Positions 40,650 to 49,678 of a stretch of DNA of 64,000 bases are shown here, in pieces. A model generated the notes under the pieces. That model did not search any database. It was not told where the DNA came from and saw only the letters and a program-made list of their open reading frames with translations. The position numbers and the translations under genes are program-made. The stretch is from the NCBI RefSeq assembly GCF_026151655.1, contig NZ_JAMQPN010000008.1, forward strand, positions 101,449 through 165,448, in the 5' to 3' direction. The stretch comes from Leptospira soteropolitanensis. Its GTDB lineage: Bacteria > Spirochaetota > Leptospiria > Leptospirales > Leptospiraceae. The first letter of the stretch is position 1, and each line of letters starts with the position of its first letter.

Positions 40650-42251
40650 GTGACACGAATTAAATCGGATTTTTTGATCATTGGAAGCGGAGTGAGTGGC
40701 TTATTTACCGCCCTCAAATTAGCTCCGCTTGGATCTGTAGTGGTTGTTACTAAAAAAGCAGACTACGAATCCAATACCAATTATGCGCAAGGGGGAATTG
40801 CCTCCGTTTTCGATGATAAGGATAAGTTCGAAGAACATATCCAAGATACCTTAGAATCAGGTGCTGGTCTTTGTGACTTAGAGGCGGTGAAAGTTTTAGT
40901 CGAAGAAGGACCCACACGGGTTCGGGAGCTTCTAGAACTCGGTGTTCCGTTTACCAGAAACCAAACAGGGGAACTGGATCTTGCGCGCGAAGGTGGTCAT
41001 AGCAAAAATCGCATCATCCATTCACTTGACAGAACAGGTAGTGCCGTTGAACAGTCGCTACTTGACCATGTCCATGCTAATAAAAACATTCAAATTCTAG
41101 AAAACCATGCCTGTGTAGATCTAATCACCAAACACCATTTAAAGGACAAAGACAATCTTCCTCTTAGATGTTATGGTGCCTACATTGTAGATACAGAAAC
41201 AGGAGAAGTATTTCCAGTCTTAGCTAAAAAAACAATTTTAGCCACGGGTGGTGCAGGTCAGGTGTATTTACACACAACCAATCCAAACATCGCGACTGGT
41301 GATGGAGTGGCGAGTGCTTACCGGGCGGGTGCCATTGTTAAAAACATGGAATTTTATCAATTTCATCCTACTTCCCTTTTCCATGAACAGGGAAATAGTT
41401 TTTTAATTTCAGAAGCTGTTCGCGGTCATGGTGGCATCTTACGAGAGATAGGTGGTAGACCTTTTATGAAAGACTATCATACATTGGGAGAACTAGCACC
41501 GCGTGATATTGTGGCTCGTGCCATCGATGATACGATGAAAAAACGAGGAGAACCCCATGTCCTTCTCGATATCACTCATAGACCCGCAAACGATATCATT
41601 AACCACTTTCCCTCAATTTATGAACGATGTAAAAAACTTGGTATCGATATTACAACAGATCCCATCCCAGTAGTGCCAGCGGCTCACTATATGTGCGGGG
41701 GTGTGGCAACGGATCTTCTTGGACGAACCAATATTGCCGACTTATATGCATGTGGGGAAACAACTTGCACTGGAGTTCACGGCGGAAACCGATTAGCATC
41801 AAATAGTTTGTTGGAGTGCCTTGTTTTTTCGCACAGAATTGCTGGAGATATTCGGTCCCAAGGAAAATTAAGTTATTCTGCCGAAACAGATCTTATTCCT
41901 GATTGGAACAAAGAAGGAACGACCAATACAGAAGAATGGGTTCTCATCTCACATGATCTTATCGAAATCAAAACCATTATGAGTAACTACGTTGGAATTG
42001 TGCGTTCAGATATGCGACTCGAAAGGGCACTCCGTCGTTTGAAGCTAATTTCCGAAGAAGTAAAGGACTATTACAATAGAACCACTGTCTCTCTTGGATT
42101 ACTTGAACTTAGAAACCTAGTGAAAGTTGCGGAACTCATTGTTCGTTCAGCACTCCTAAGAAAAGAAAGTCGTGGACTGCATTATAGTACAGACTATCCA
42201 GAAGATAGAACTCCATCAAGACAAGATACCATCCTTTCTCACAAACTCTAA
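40650..42251 (+). CDS. nadB: L-aspartate oxidase
   Basis: 533 aa FAD enzyme that oxidises aspartate to iminoaspartate, the first step of NAD synthesis. FAD motif [14 protein letters not shown] lies at the N-terminus, the substrate motif [10 protein letters not shown] follows, then [13 protein letters not shown] and the HPTSLF and [20 protein letters not shown] blocks. The start is GTG at 40650. NadA is not adjacent. Confidence 0.95.
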   Translation: MTRIKSDFLIIGSGVSGLFTALKLAPLGSVVVVTKKADYESNTNYAQGGIASVFDDKDKFEEHIQDTLESGAGLCDLEAVKVLVEEGPTRVRELLELGVPFTRNQTGELDLAREGGHSKNRIIHSLDRTGSAVEQSLLDHVHANKNIQILENHACVDLITKHHLKDKDNLPLRCYGAYIVDTETGEVFPVLAKKTILATGGAGQVYLHTTNPNIATGDGVASAYRAGAIVKNMEFYQFHPTSLFHEQGNSFLISEAVRGHGGILREIGGRPFMKDYHTLGELAPRDIVARAIDDTMKKRGEPHVLLDITHRPANDIINHFPSIYERCKKLGIDITTDPIPVVPAAHYMCGGVATDLLGRTNIADLYACGETTCTGVHGGNRLASNSLLECLVFSHRIAGDIRSQGKLSYSAETDLIPDWNKEGTTNTEEWVLISHDLIEIKTIMSNYVGIVRSDMRLERALRRLKLISEEVKDYYNRTTVSLGLLELRNLVKVAELIVRSALLRKESRGLHYSTDYPEDRTPSRQDTILSHKL

Positions 42252-42276
42252 AGAACAGACAAAACTTAAGCGCCAG

Positions 42277-42338
42277 GGACCCTAGCGGAAATCCTTTCTC
42301 GTAAGAGAAAGATTGCAGCGGAGGGCCCGGTCCTTTTT
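42277..42338 (+). terminator. Long GC-rich hairpin with T-run after nadB
   Basis: The arms GGACC (42277-42281) and GGTCC (42329-42333) are followed by five T. Inside is a perfect 7-bp stem, CTTTCTC/GAGAAAG (42294-42300 and 42305-42311), with a GTAA tetraloop. Likely an intrinsic terminator for nadB, though it is longer than normal and shares GC-rich character with other elements in this region. Confidence 0.55.
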
Positions 42339-42389
42339 AGTTAAAATTTTTGAATAAGGAAAAATCGGAGGCGCCCACCTAACTAAAAA
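42334..42389. repeat. 10-bp inverted repeat and CACCTAAC copy downstream of nadB
   Basis: TTTTTAGTTA at 42334-42343 is the exact reverse complement of TAACTAAAAA at 42380-42389. The right arm belongs to CACCTAACTAAAA (42376-42388), which recurs exactly at 42900-42912 in front of the tyrosine recombinase. Confidence 0.55.
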
Positions 42390-42437
42390 TGGTTGGTATT
42401 ATAAATCTTAAATCCGGAAAATTTCACCAAACACCAA

Positions 42438-42653
42438 TTAACCTCGAAACCCAAGAATGGTATAAACAATTCCTAAGATGATGGGAAGGATGGAATAACT
42501 AAATACATGGATGAAGTATCCGCGTTTTTCGCCCCATTTTTGTTTCATCGGCTCTAATTTCCAAAAAAAACTCGGCTTGTAAATGCGAAGGATATAGGTG
42601 GTGGTTCCGTAGAGAATAAAAAATACGCCGAGTCCGACAGTGATTAGGTTCAT
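42438..42653 (-). CDS. Small two-helix membrane protein
   Basis: 71 aa from the ATG at 42651-42653, which has a strong Shine-Dalgarno (AAGGAGAC); a longer frame reaching 42716 lacks one. Two hydrophobic helices (MNLITVGLGVFFILYGTTTYI and FSYSILPIILGIVYTILGF) flank a basic cytoplasmic loop. No known function. Confidence 0.65.
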   Translation of the reverse strand: MNLITVGLGVFFILYGTTTYILRIYKPSFFWKLEPMKQKWGEKRGYFIHVFSYSILPIILGIVYTILGFRG

Positions 42654-42936
42654 AAGTCTCCTTGTTCTCTCTAGGTTGTGCGAGAATGCGAACTTTCCAA
42701 GAAAAAAAAGCTGCAAAAGTAGTTTTGGTTATCGAAATTGATTGGGTTGTGATAGAGGGAACACATTGGGTGGCGGGTCTAGAACCCCTCCCAAAGTCAG
42801 GGCGGGGATACTAGATTCACCCCCAACTCCGGAAAATATACGAAACTCCATTAAAAACTAACAAAACTTTAAATTATAAGAACCAAACCAAAGAGATTCC
42901 ACCTAACTAAAATACAAATACAAGGTTAGGTGCCAA
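42654..42936. other. Intergenic region upstream of the tyrosine recombinase
   Basis: No gene seen. It holds a GC-rich tract (about 42767-42835) with the small palindrome GGGTCTAGAACCC at 42775-42787, then an AT-rich stretch, then the inverted repeat directly before the recombinase start. Probably the recombinase promoter region. Confidence 0.5.
42900..42932. promoter_or_regulatory. Inverted repeat before the recombinase: candidate recombination or operator site
   Basis: CACCTAAC (42900-42907) and GTTAGGTG (42925-42932) are perfect inverted arms with a 17-bp spacer, ending 4 bp before the recombinase ATG. Two 8-bp arms with a spacer resemble a tyrosine-recombinase core site, but the spacer is long; an autoregulatory operator is as likely. 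Confidence 0.5.
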
Positions 42937-44061
42937 ATGTTAAAACTTCGTTATTCACTCGATGACAATCGATTTCATTTACGATTTCGATTTTCAGAAA
43001 TTTTTGTATCTATTGCAAAATCGATTCCAAAAGGTTGTTACCATCCTGTAAATAGAACTTGGTCTTATCCGAACGATCCAATCATTATAAAACAATTATT
43101 AGATGCTTTTGAGCAGCATGATATCAGAATTTTACCAAGAGAAATTCCGAAACAATGTGGGATACTACAAGACTATTTCAAAGCAACCAGAGAAAGAAAT
43201 TTAAGTTTTTGTACAAGAAAAACATACTACTCTCATCTATTTCGATTGTTATTGTTTACAGAAAAACTTCCATCCAATATACGATTGTTGGATTTAGAAA
43301 ATTATTTGGACCATTTAGTTATTGAGCGTGGTGCAAAATCCTCTAGTGTTCGTTCCGCAAGACAAGCCTTTATCTTTTATTTTCGTGAGGTCAGAAAGCA
43401 GTTCACTCATCTAAAATTCCCCAAGATGAAAGTAGAATCTAAACTCCCAGAAGTTTTGTCCGCAGAAGAAACAAGAGCCATCTTCAACGCTTTACCAAAC
43501 CAAAAACACAAAATGTTACTCCTTATCAGTTATTCTTCAGGATTACGCGTGAGCGAAGTGATTCATTTAAAAATAACCGATATAGACTTAAAACGAAATA
43601 TGGTTCGTGTCAATCAAGGCAAAGGCAAAAAAGATAGATATACTGTTCTTGCTACCACACTCATTGAAGAATTAAAAGAATATCTAAAAATAAGAGAATA
43701 CAACTTACTCCTAAAACAAAGTTATAACGAAGTTAAAGCGAATCCTTGGTTATTCCCAGGTATGAAAAATAGACCACTAAACATTCGTACTGCGGAAAGT
43801 ATCTTCACAAATGCTGCGCAGAAGGCAAAAATAAAAAAGAAGGTTAGTTTCCATAGTTTGCGACATGCTTTTGCTACGCATTTATTAGAATTGGGAACCG
43901 ATTTACGAATGATTCAAACATTACTCGGACACGCTAGTGTCCGAACCACACAAATTTATACGAAAGTAGCAAGAAGTCGCTTAGAGAATATTATAAGTCC
44001 CTTGGACCGCATTCCAAACGCAAAAGAAAAAATAATCCTTTTGCCAGAAAAAAAAGACTAA
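42937..44061 (+). CDS. Tyrosine recombinase (XerC/D-like integrase)
   Basis: 374 aa. An extra N-terminal module of about 65 residues (IPKGCYHPVNRTWSYPND) precedes a SAM-like core-binding domain (about 80-160) and the catalytic domain. Catalytic residues are visible as R in SSGLRVSEV, HxxR in HSLRHAFATHLL, H in LLGHASVRTTQIY and the nucleophile Y in the same block. The IntI-specific insertion before the HxxR box is absent, so this is not a typical integron integrase. It probably belongs to a small mobile element or island. Confidence 0.9.
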   Translation: MLKLRYSLDDNRFHLRFRFSEIFVSIAKSIPKGCYHPVNRTWSYPNDPIIIKQLLDAFEQHDIRILPREIPKQCGILQDYFKATRERNLSFCTRKTYYSHLFRLLLFTEKLPSNIRLLDLENYLDHLVIERGAKSSSVRSARQAFIFYFREVRKQFTHLKFPKMKVESKLPEVLSAEETRAIFNALPNQKHKMLLLISYSSGLRVSEVIHLKITDIDLKRNMVRVNQGKGKKDRYTVLATTLIEELKEYLKIREYNLLLKQSYNEVKANPWLFPGMKNRPLNIRTAESIFTNAAQKAKIKKKVSFHSLRHAFATHLLELGTDLRMIQTLLGHASVRTTQIYTKVARSRLENIISPLDRIPNAKEKIILLPEKKD

Positions 44062-44209
44062 ACCTATCATCACTTTTTCTAATCGGTCACTTTAATCGAA
44101 TCCATTTCTATCCAAAAAGTTCCTTTTCCTTCAAACAATGGGTTGACGAAAAATTTTCCCTACTCTTCTATTCATTCGTCACTAGATAGACAAAATCCAT
44201 AACAACTCA

Positions 44210-44617
44210 ATGAAAGATAAATTCGAACAATTCTATTCATCTCTTACAGAAACCGAGATTTCTATTATATTGCGGTTAAAAGAAATTTTAAAACCATTTG
44301 ATAGTCTCGAAGAAAGGATTTCCTATTCCGTCCTTTACTACTTTCAAAATAGTCGAGTTTGTTTCATTTGGCCGGCTTCCATTAAGCCAGGACCAAAATC
44401 TGGCGTGCAGTTTGGATTTTGTAATGGTTATCTGTTAAACGATCCCAATCAAAAACTAGAAAGAGAAAATCGAAAGCAAGTTTATTGTATCACCTACCAT
44501 TCAAAGGAAGAAATCAACGAATTAGACTTAATCACTTTTATAAAAAATGCATTAGAAGTGGATCAGAAGATTTTTAAAAAGAAAAAGCAGCGCGTTCCCA
44601 ATGGGACCAGTTATTAA
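44210..44617 (+). CDS. DUF1801-type small protein
   Basis: 135 aa. The segments LEERISYSVLYYFQNSRVCFIWPA and KSGVQFGFCNGYLL match the YdhG-like/DUF1801 family, which has a small alpha-beta fold and no established biochemical role. It follows the recombinase by 148 bp in the accessory region. Confidence 0.7.
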   Translation: MKDKFEQFYSSLTETEISIILRLKEILKPFDSLEERISYSVLYYFQNSRVCFIWPASIKPGPKSGVQFGFCNGYLLNDPNQKLERENRKQVYCITYHSKEEINELDLITFIKNALEVDQKIFKKKKQRVPNGTSY

Positions 44618-44629
44618 ATCCCTATAAAA

Positions 44630-44720
44630 AAGGGCCGGGTCACTTCGGGGTGCGCTAACGCTCCCGTCGCCTACCATTTAACAATGGAAGGCGACCAAGC
44701 CCTACGTCCCCTTAACGCAA
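44630..44720. repeat. GC-rich palindromic element between convergent genes
   Basis: A strong hairpin is formed by GTCGCCT-A-CCATT (44666-44678), loop TAAC and AATGG-A-AGGCGAC (44683-44695): 12 pairs with one A-A mismatch. It is surrounded by GC-rich sequence (GGGCCGGGTCAC, GCGCTAACGCTC). It lies 3' of both the DUF1801 gene and the DUF805 gene. Confidence 0.75.
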
Positions 44721-44753
44721 AATAGGGAACCTAAACTTTAAAAAAACCGATTG

Positions 44754-45050
44754 TCATTTTCCCTTTTGTGCCCAAAAATAAATAAGCACCAAAATTCCAA
44801 TTCCAGTTAGACCAATCAATTGCCACCAACCACTCATTCCCACATCATGTAGACGACGGGAACCTACACTCAAACTAGGCAACAAGACCGCTAGGGAAAA
44901 GATTCCACCAATGATAGGAAGGAACATGTTAAGTATCGCACTAATGATGATACAAAAGACTACCCACCACCAGAACTCTGGCCTTTTCGCATTGCCACTA
45001 AAATCAGCATATTTTTGAAAACATACCTTAATCGCATCTTGGAATGACAT
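44754..45050 (-). CDS. DUF805 membrane protein
   Basis: 98 aa with three membrane helices. The conserved FSGNAKRPEFWWWVVF start and the SVGSRRLHDVGMSGWWQL motif are those of the DUF805 (YhaH-like) family of inner-membrane proteins of unknown function. Orientation is opposite to both neighbours. Confidence 0.9.
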   Translation of the reverse strand: MSFQDAIKVCFQKYADFSGNAKRPEFWWWVVFCIIISAILNMFLPIIGGIFSLAVLLPSLSVGSRRLHDVGMSGWWQLIGLTGIGILVLIYFWAQKGK

Positions 45051-45154
45051 ATCGTTTTACCTTCCACGAAATTACTTATTTTGTTTCATTACAAACGACC
45101 CATATTAGAAATTAATTTTTAATCATGTAAAGTAAAAAAAGAGGGTTTTTATCC

Positions 45155-45749
45155 ATGTTGCAAATAGGAATACTCATATTCCCTAAAGTAGAAGTAATGG
45201 ACATTACTGGTCCCTTCGTTAGTAGTTTCGCTCGCAGTAACTACTGATCAAAGGAAATTGTGTAGTCTATTTCTAGTGGCAAAGAACCTTTTTCCCTTTC
45301 AAGCAAGTAACGAATTGATGGTTTTGCCTAACTTTGAATACTCAAATTGCCCTCGGATGGAAATTCTTATAGTCCCTGGAGGATACGGCGCCGAAGAGTT
45401 AAAGATTAGAAATCAAACAATCATTAGTTGGATTAAAGCAAAATATTCAAAAGTTAAGCATTTAGCCTCTGTTTGTACGGGAGCTTTTTTATTAGCAGAA
45501 ATAGGGCTTTTAGACTACTTAGAAGTCACTACTCATTGGATGGATGTTAATACTCTAAAAAACAATTATCCACTATTAAATGTGATAGAAAACGTTAGAT
45601 ATACTGATAGTGGGAAAATCCTTACATCGGGTGGAATTTCCTCCGGTATCCATTTGAGTTTTTACCTTCTCCAAAAACAATTTGGTTTGGAAGTAGCAAC
45701 TCGGACCGCAAAACGTATGGAATACGATTGGAGTCCAGAAAAAAGATAA
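45155..45749 (+). pseudogene. DJ-1/PfpI (GATase1-like) family gene with a frameshift
   Basis: The frame opens at ATG 45155 with LQIGILIFPKVEVMDITGPF and ends at a TGA at 45245-45247. From about 45219 the next frame continues the same protein (VVSLAVTTDQRKLCSLFLVA) to the stop at 45747-45749, with the nucleophile cysteine in SVCTGAFLLAEIGLL and the IHLSFYLLQK block. The jump lies at 45217-45221, where the expected Glu codon after GPF appears as four bases instead of three (a net +1). A TTG-initiated shorter product of 163 aa could be made but would lack the first beta strand. Confidence 0.8.
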
Positions 45750-45874
45750 TTTGTAAAGATATTGATTCGTCGAGTTACGATTGATTCCCAAATTTCACGA
45801 CAACCTAAACTATAAAACATATTCATTTATGATCCCTTGGTGTTAAACGACCAATGGTACTATAGCACAACTCG

Positions 45875-45935
45875 TTCCGGGCCGTCTTTGGCGAGAGCTC
45901 GCAAATCCTTGCGCTCGGTCGTTCTCGCTTAACGG
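45875..45935. repeat. GC-rich structured element
   Basis: GCGAGA (45891-45896) pairs with TCTCGC (45923-45928) around an inner GCAA/TTGC stem (45901-45912). It contains GCGCTCGGTCG, an 11-mer that occurs again in the GC-rich tract near 62510. Confidence 0.5.
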
Positions 45936-45936
45936 A

Positions 45937-45962
45937 AAAAATGCAAGGTGTCTTGCATTTTT
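45937..45962. terminator. 11-bp hairpin with A/T ends, possible bidirectional terminator
   Basis: AAAAATGCAAG (45937-45947), loop GTGT, CTTGCATTTTT (45952-45962). Perfect stem whose outer five pairs are A-T, as in bidirectional intrinsic terminators. Confidence 0.6.
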
Positions 45963-46059
45963 CTCCTACTCGAACTCTATCGCAAAATCGTTCGAACCCC
46001 AATCTTTAGTATCTTATTAAACTTTTTATTCGTACCAAATTTCCCTATGAATTCGAATC

Positions 46060-46173
46060 TTTTTCAGCTAAGGGTTATGGGCGCCGAAAAGCATCCACGG
46101 ATGGATGCGGGCGGGAGCTCTGGCCACGGAGGGTCAGACGAACGCGAGGCACCCATAACCCTTAGCTGAAAAA
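46060..46173. repeat. Large palindromic element with a 22-bp perfect stem
   Basis: The arms 46060-46081 and 46152-46173 are exact reverse complements (outer part TTTTTCAGCTAAGGG), extended by three more pairs after one mismatch. The 70-bp GC-rich centre contains a second perfect hairpin, GCATCCA-CGGA-TGGATGC (46091-46108). The 3' arm ends in A, not T, in both reading directions, so it is not a normal terminator. It lies 30 bp beyond the 3' end of the tRNA-His gene. Confidence 0.85.
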
Positions 46174-46203
46174 CTATATCGTTGAAGGGGAAATTTTTTA
46201 ATG

Positions 46204-46276
46204 GGTGGATGACGGGATTCGAACCCGCGACGACCGGTACCACAAACCGGGGCTCTACCGCTGAACTACATCCACC
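46204..46276 (-). tRNA. tRNA-His (anticodon GTG)
   Basis: Folds into a full cloverleaf. The extra 5' G pairs with C73, the acceptor GTGGATG pairs with CATCCAC, and the D arm, anticodon loop TTGTGGT and the TTCGAAT T-loop are all present. CCA is not encoded. Last of three tRNA genes in a row. Confidence 0.96.
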
Positions 46277-46293
46277 GTTTCTAGAACAATCAT

Positions 46294-46367
46294 CGACCCG
46301 AGAGGGATTCGAACCCCCGACCAACTGCTTAGAAGGCAGTTGCTCTATCCAGCTGAGCTACCGGGTC
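46294..46367 (-). tRNA. tRNA-Arg (anticodon TCT)
   Basis: Cloverleaf with acceptor GACCCGG, D loop AGCTGGAT, anticodon stem ACTGC/GCAGT around CTTCTAA, and T-loop TTCGAAT. It reads AGA and AGG codons. It is 17 bp upstream of tRNA-His. Confidence 0.96.
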
Positions 46368-46384
46368 AGATAGAACCAACTGAT

Positions 46385-46456
46385 TCGGGATGACAGGATT
46401 TGAACCTGCGACCCTCTGTACCCAAAACAGATGCGCTACCACTGCGCTACATCCCG
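46385..46456 (-). tRNA. tRNA-Pro (anticodon TGG)
   Basis: Cloverleaf with acceptor CGGGATG/CATCCCG, anticodon stem TCTGT/ACAGA around TTTGGGT, and T-loop TTCAAAT. First of the three-gene tRNA cluster, 17 bp before tRNA-Arg. Confidence 0.96.
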
Positions 46457-46460
46457 AGAA

Positions 46461-46496
46461 AGTCCTTGAAACACCAGTGTTTTTGGAAGAAGGACT
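46461..46496 (-). terminator. Nested hairpin between the TPR gene and the tRNA cluster
   Basis: AGTCCTT (46461-46467) pairs with AAGGACT (46490-46496), enclosing the smaller palindrome AAACACTGGTGTTT on the minus strand. Possible end of the surE/TPR transcript; the T-run after it is short, so this is tentative. Confidence 0.35.
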
Positions 46497-46515
46497 GTGT
46501 CAACAAAAGGGAGAT

Positions 46516-47187
46516 TTATTTCTTCAGGTTCTTGAGTCTTTCGAGGAGAATGGGATGGTTTGGGTTCTTTTGTAGGGCTTTGCGATAGGCTTTCCAAGCT
46601 TCCTCTGGTTTTCCAATGGTTTGCAAGAAATACCCGAAGGAATCCAAATAGGCCGGATTGTTGGGATCGAGTTCCAATGCTTTTTTTAAAGACCGAATGG
46701 CTTCCGAACGTTCTTCCGTATTTAGCTTTTTTTTCAAAGCAAGCAGGTATCCAAGTGAGTTCAAACTGTTTTTGTAATCGGGAGTATGCTTTAGAATCCG
46801 TCTGTGAATTTCTATGGCCTCTTCCAAGCGATGTGTGTATTCATAAACATGGGCCAAAAAAGACAATAGTTTTGGATCATCCACAGCAACTTGCAATCTC
46901 TCTTTGATAATGGACTCGGCTGTTTCCCAATCCTTTAATTCCACAAGGGCAAATACTTTTAAGCGGTACACATTATCTAATTCAATGAATCCCGGATACT
47001 CGCTTAAGATTCGGTCCAAAACCTGAATCGATTTTTTAAAGTTTTTTGTCTGAAAACAACACAAAGCAAAATTATACAAAAGGATGGGATCTTCTGGATT
47101 TTGGAGTAAGGCCTGGTCCAAAAGATTCAGTGCCATAGCATAATTGCCTTTGTTCATATAACCGAGGTAATCTGTTTCTTCTGCCAT
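46516..47187 (-). CDS. TPR-repeat protein
   Basis: 223 aa made of about six TPR units (NYAMALNLLDQALLQNPEDP, NPAYLDSFGYFLQTIGKPEEAWKAYRKALQKNP). No signal peptide, so cytoplasmic. It follows surE by 5 bp on the same strand and is likely co-transcribed with it. It acts presumably as a protein-interaction scaffold. Confidence 0.85.
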   Translation of the reverse strand: MAEETDYLGYMNKGNYAMALNLLDQALLQNPEDPILLYNFALCCFQTKNFKKSIQVLDRILSEYPGFIELDNVYRLKVFALVELKDWETAESIIKERLQVAVDDPKLLSFLAHVYEYTHRLEEAIEIHRRILKHTPDYKNSLNSLGYLLALKKKLNTEERSEAIRSLKKALELDPNNPAYLDSFGYFLQTIGKPEEAWKAYRKALQKNPNHPILLERLKNLKK

Positions 47188-47192
47188 GAGTT

Positions 47193-47933
47193 CTATTTGG
47201 ATTGTAATTCCGCTAATCGTTTTTTTTCAGTGAGATCCAATTGGATGGGTGTAACAGGAAGTTTTCCTTGGTAATAGGCTTCAAAATCAGTGCCCGTTTC
47301 ATCATCATGCCCAAGCAAACTTCCATTTAATTGAAATTCGCTGACACCTTCTATGATTTGTTTTTTTTCATACTTTTCAGAGTAACGACGCCTGCCCAGA
47401 CGAGTGAATACAATTTCGTCTAACGAACCTGATCCAGAAATTTCGGGAGGAAAGTTTAGATTCCAAACTTCACCGGACTGGATTTGTGATTTGTATTTTG
47501 AAAGAAAAGATAAAACAAGTTCTGCTTCTTTCTCATAACCATCCTCTGGGTCAATCCGACCAGAACTCACAGCAAGAGAAGGAATCCCATGAAGAGCTCC
47601 ATGTTTTGCCGCACCAACAGTTCCGGAATAATGGACATCATAACCCATATTCACACCCCTGTTGATCCCAGAGATCACAAAGTCAATTTTCGGAAAGATC
47701 TCTGCATACAGTCCAATGTTCACACAATCGGCAGGAAAGCCGTCGGCAATATAATGGTTGTCATTGATTCGCTCCACACGCATCCCTTGGAACACGGTAA
47801 GCGCCATAGAAGTCACAGAACGTTCTTTCAATGGTGCAATGAGATAAGTTTGATAAGATTTTCCAAGAATACGTTCTAAAGCTTTAATTCCGGCGGAAGA
47901 AATTCCGTCGTCATTTGTGATCAGTAAATTCAA
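47193..47933 (-). CDS. surE: 5'/3'-nucleotidase SurE
   Basis: 246 aa metal-dependent phosphatase acting on nucleoside monophosphates in stationary phase. The N-terminal ITNDDG metal motif, the APLKERSVTSMALT substrate loop, SGINRGVNMGYDVHYSGTVGAA and PSLAVS are diagnostic. Start is TTG at 47931-47933, right after the stop of the upstream gene, with no clear ribosome site, so translation is probably coupled. Confidence 0.93.
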   Translation of the reverse strand: MNLLITNDDGISSAGIKALERILGKSYQTYLIAPLKERSVTSMALTVFQGMRVERINDNHYIADGFPADCVNIGLYAEIFPKIDFVISGINRGVNMGYDVHYSGTVGAAKHGALHGIPSLAVSSGRIDPEDGYEKEAELVLSFLSKYKSQIQSGEVWNLNFPPEISGSGSLDEIVFTRLGRRRYSEKYEKKQIIEGVSEFQLNGSLLGHDDETGTDFEAYYQGKLPVTPIQLDLTEKKRLAELQSK

Positions 47934-47934
47934 A

Positions 47935-48543
47935 CTAAAAACCGCCTGAAATCGATTGGAGTATACTAGTTGCCGTATACAAATTCATAAGAAAAGGAAA
48001 TAGAATGGTAAGGCCAAGTGCATAAAACGAAAACCGAAGGGAATCACGGTTTCTTAGTTCATAGATGGACTTGAGCCCGCGAGAAACAACCAAACTGTAG
48101 AACAAAATAAAACTCAAAAGTAGAAAAAAGCCCGTTCCAAGTCCTGAAAGTCCCAAAGCATGAAATACAATACAAACAGGAGCAAATAACAAAAACAATA
48201 CGACTGAGTGTCTCGCAAAAAGAATCAAAAATAAAAGTTTTGGCGATCTTCCTTTTTTTTGTACATAATAATCTGCGACCAAAGCATAAAAAAAAGGGAA
48301 AAAACGAAACAAAAACAAATTGGCAATAAAACCAAAAAACAAAAACGAAATAGTCGAAATGGTGTATGGAGCAGAAAGAATACTCATACCAACTGACAAA
48401 GACAAGGCGGAAAGGATGGAAAACATCCAACTGGATACAGGACTTGCTGCAAATGGGATTTCCTGGACCTCCTCCGAATAACGAAGGGGATCCAAAAATA
48501 CCAATTCTAAAACATCAACTAAATCGAAGAAAAAATCTCTCAT
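47935..48543 (-). CDS. Multi-pass membrane protein (Yip1-like)
   Basis: 202 aa, five hydrophobic helices, with [11 protein letters not shown] near the N-terminus, as in Yip1-domain proteins. Unknown function. It overlaps the sppA stop (ATGA at 48540-48543) and is followed directly by surE, so it lies in the sppA-surE-TPR operon. Confidence 0.7.
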   Translation of the reverse strand: MRDFFFDLVDVLELVFLDPLRYSEEVQEIPFAASPVSSWMFSILSALSLSVGMSILSAPYTISTISFLFFGFIANLFLFRFFPFFYALVADYYVQKKGRSPKLLFLILFARHSVVLFLLFAPVCIVFHALGLSGLGTGFFLLLSFILFYSLVVSRGLKSIYELRNRDSLRFSFYALGLTILFPFLMNLYTATSILQSISGGF

Positions 48544-49505
48544 AACATTAATTTTCCGAGTGCTGTTGGTAAGATAACCAAAACTTGAGATTGAATGAGA
48601 GATCTGATTTTGGATACATGAGAGTTATCTCCAAAAAAGCTAACACCTATTGATTGTAAAAATCGATCGAAAGGAGAGACCTCTTGTTCAAAAAGTGGTA
48701 TGAGACCATCGTATTGACAAAGTTCAGAAAGTTTTTTATGAGCCTCTCTTCTTCCACCAATGTCATCTACAAGTTTGTTACGGAACGCATCTTCGCCGGA
48801 ATAAATTTTTCCTTCTGCTAATTCTTCGATGGACTTAACAGTTTTATTTCTTCCTTTGGCAACATCTTCCACAAACTTGCGATAGGTGTCTTGTAATTGT
48901 TTGCCGATCATATCATCTTCTTCGTTTGTGGAATCGCGAAATGGCGAATACATATCTTTGTATTTCCCAGCCTTATAAGTACGAACGCCCACTCCATAAC
49001 GATCTAAAAGACCTTTCACGTTAGGCGCAAAGGAAATGACACCAATGGAGCCCGTAATGGTTCCGTTTTGTGCAAAAATATAATCGGAAGCTGCGGCGAT
49101 ATAATACCCACCGGAGGCGGCCACATCCTTCATGCTCACCACAATCTTTTTGGTTTTTCGCAGATGAAGGAGTTCGTTGAAAATTTCTTGGGAAGCAGCA
49201 ACTGTTCCTCCCGGGGAATTGATCTCAACAAGGATTCCTTTGATATTTCCATCTTCTTCTAAATCACGTAATTGGCGCAAAACGGTTTCTGCCCCCGTAG
49301 AATCAAATGTGGATACCCCAGAATGGATCTCACCTACGATCGGTATGACGACAGCTCCAATTTCACTGGCTTGGAAAAGACCGCCGCCAGTCCCACTAGA
49401 GAAACGGGCAAGACTCGATCCAGATACCAAAATGGCAATTCCGAGAATTGTGGCAATGGTGGAGAACAAAAAGGAGAGAAAGAGAAGAAATTGGTTTCTT
49501 TCCAT
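48540..49505 (-). CDS. sppA: Signal peptide peptidase SppA (S49 family)
   Basis: 321 aa from the ATG at 49503-49505, which has a GGGAG ribosome site; a longer frame to 49544 does not. One N-terminal membrane helix anchors the protease. The catalytic serine lies in [12 protein letters not shown] and the lysine side in [17 protein letters not shown] context, matching the short SppA36K type. It digests released signal peptides in the membrane. Confidence 0.9.
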   Translation of the reverse strand: MERNQFLLFLSFLFSTIATILGIAILVSGSSLARFSSGTGGGLFQASEIGAVVIPIVGEIHSGVSTFDSTGAETVLRQLRDLEEDGNIKGILVEINSPGGTVAASQEIFNELLHLRKTKKIVVSMKDVAASGGYYIAAASDYIFAQNGTITGSIGVISFAPNVKGLLDRYGVGVRTYKAGKYKDMYSPFRDSTNEEDDMIGKQLQDTYRKFVEDVAKGRNKTVKSIEELAEGKIYSGEDAFRNKLVDDIGGRREAHKKLSELCQYDGLIPLFEQEVSPFDRFLQSIGVSFFGDNSHVSKIRSLIQSQVLVILPTALGKLML

Positions 49506-49678
49506 AAACTCCCACAAGCAAAACCTTACAAAAACCCGAGTCAACTTTAATAATTCTTTACTTTTTTTAGAAAAAGTTTATTTTCCTTGTACGGGCTAAC
49601 CGAAAATTAGACAGGTAGTCATAGGATATATGTCCAGGCACCGCCGAGACATAAGGCCTTTACCAAGGAAGGTAGGAC

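Larger units (their letters stand above)
45750..46203. other. 454-bp gene-free block with three structured elements
   Basis: No coding gene is seen. It contains a GC-rich element (about 45875-45935), an A/T-ended hairpin (45937-45962) and a large 22-bp inverted repeat (46060-46173), each listed separately. It lies between the frameshifted DJ-1 gene and the tRNA cluster. Confidence 0.7.

Noticed and set aside
42937..44061. Integron integrase with attC sites
   Set aside because: The IntI-specific insertion is missing, an extra N-terminal module is present, and the palindromes do not show the RYYYAAC/GTTRRRY cores in the right arrangement.
46060..46173. Transcription terminator of the tRNA operon
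   Set aside because: The stem is 22 bp with a 70-bp structured loop, and neither strand has a T-run after the 3' arm.
47935..48543. Functional link between the two Yip1-like membrane proteins (2243-2887 and 47935-48543)
   Set aside because: They share only general hydrophobic layout; no clear sequence similarity can be seen by eye.
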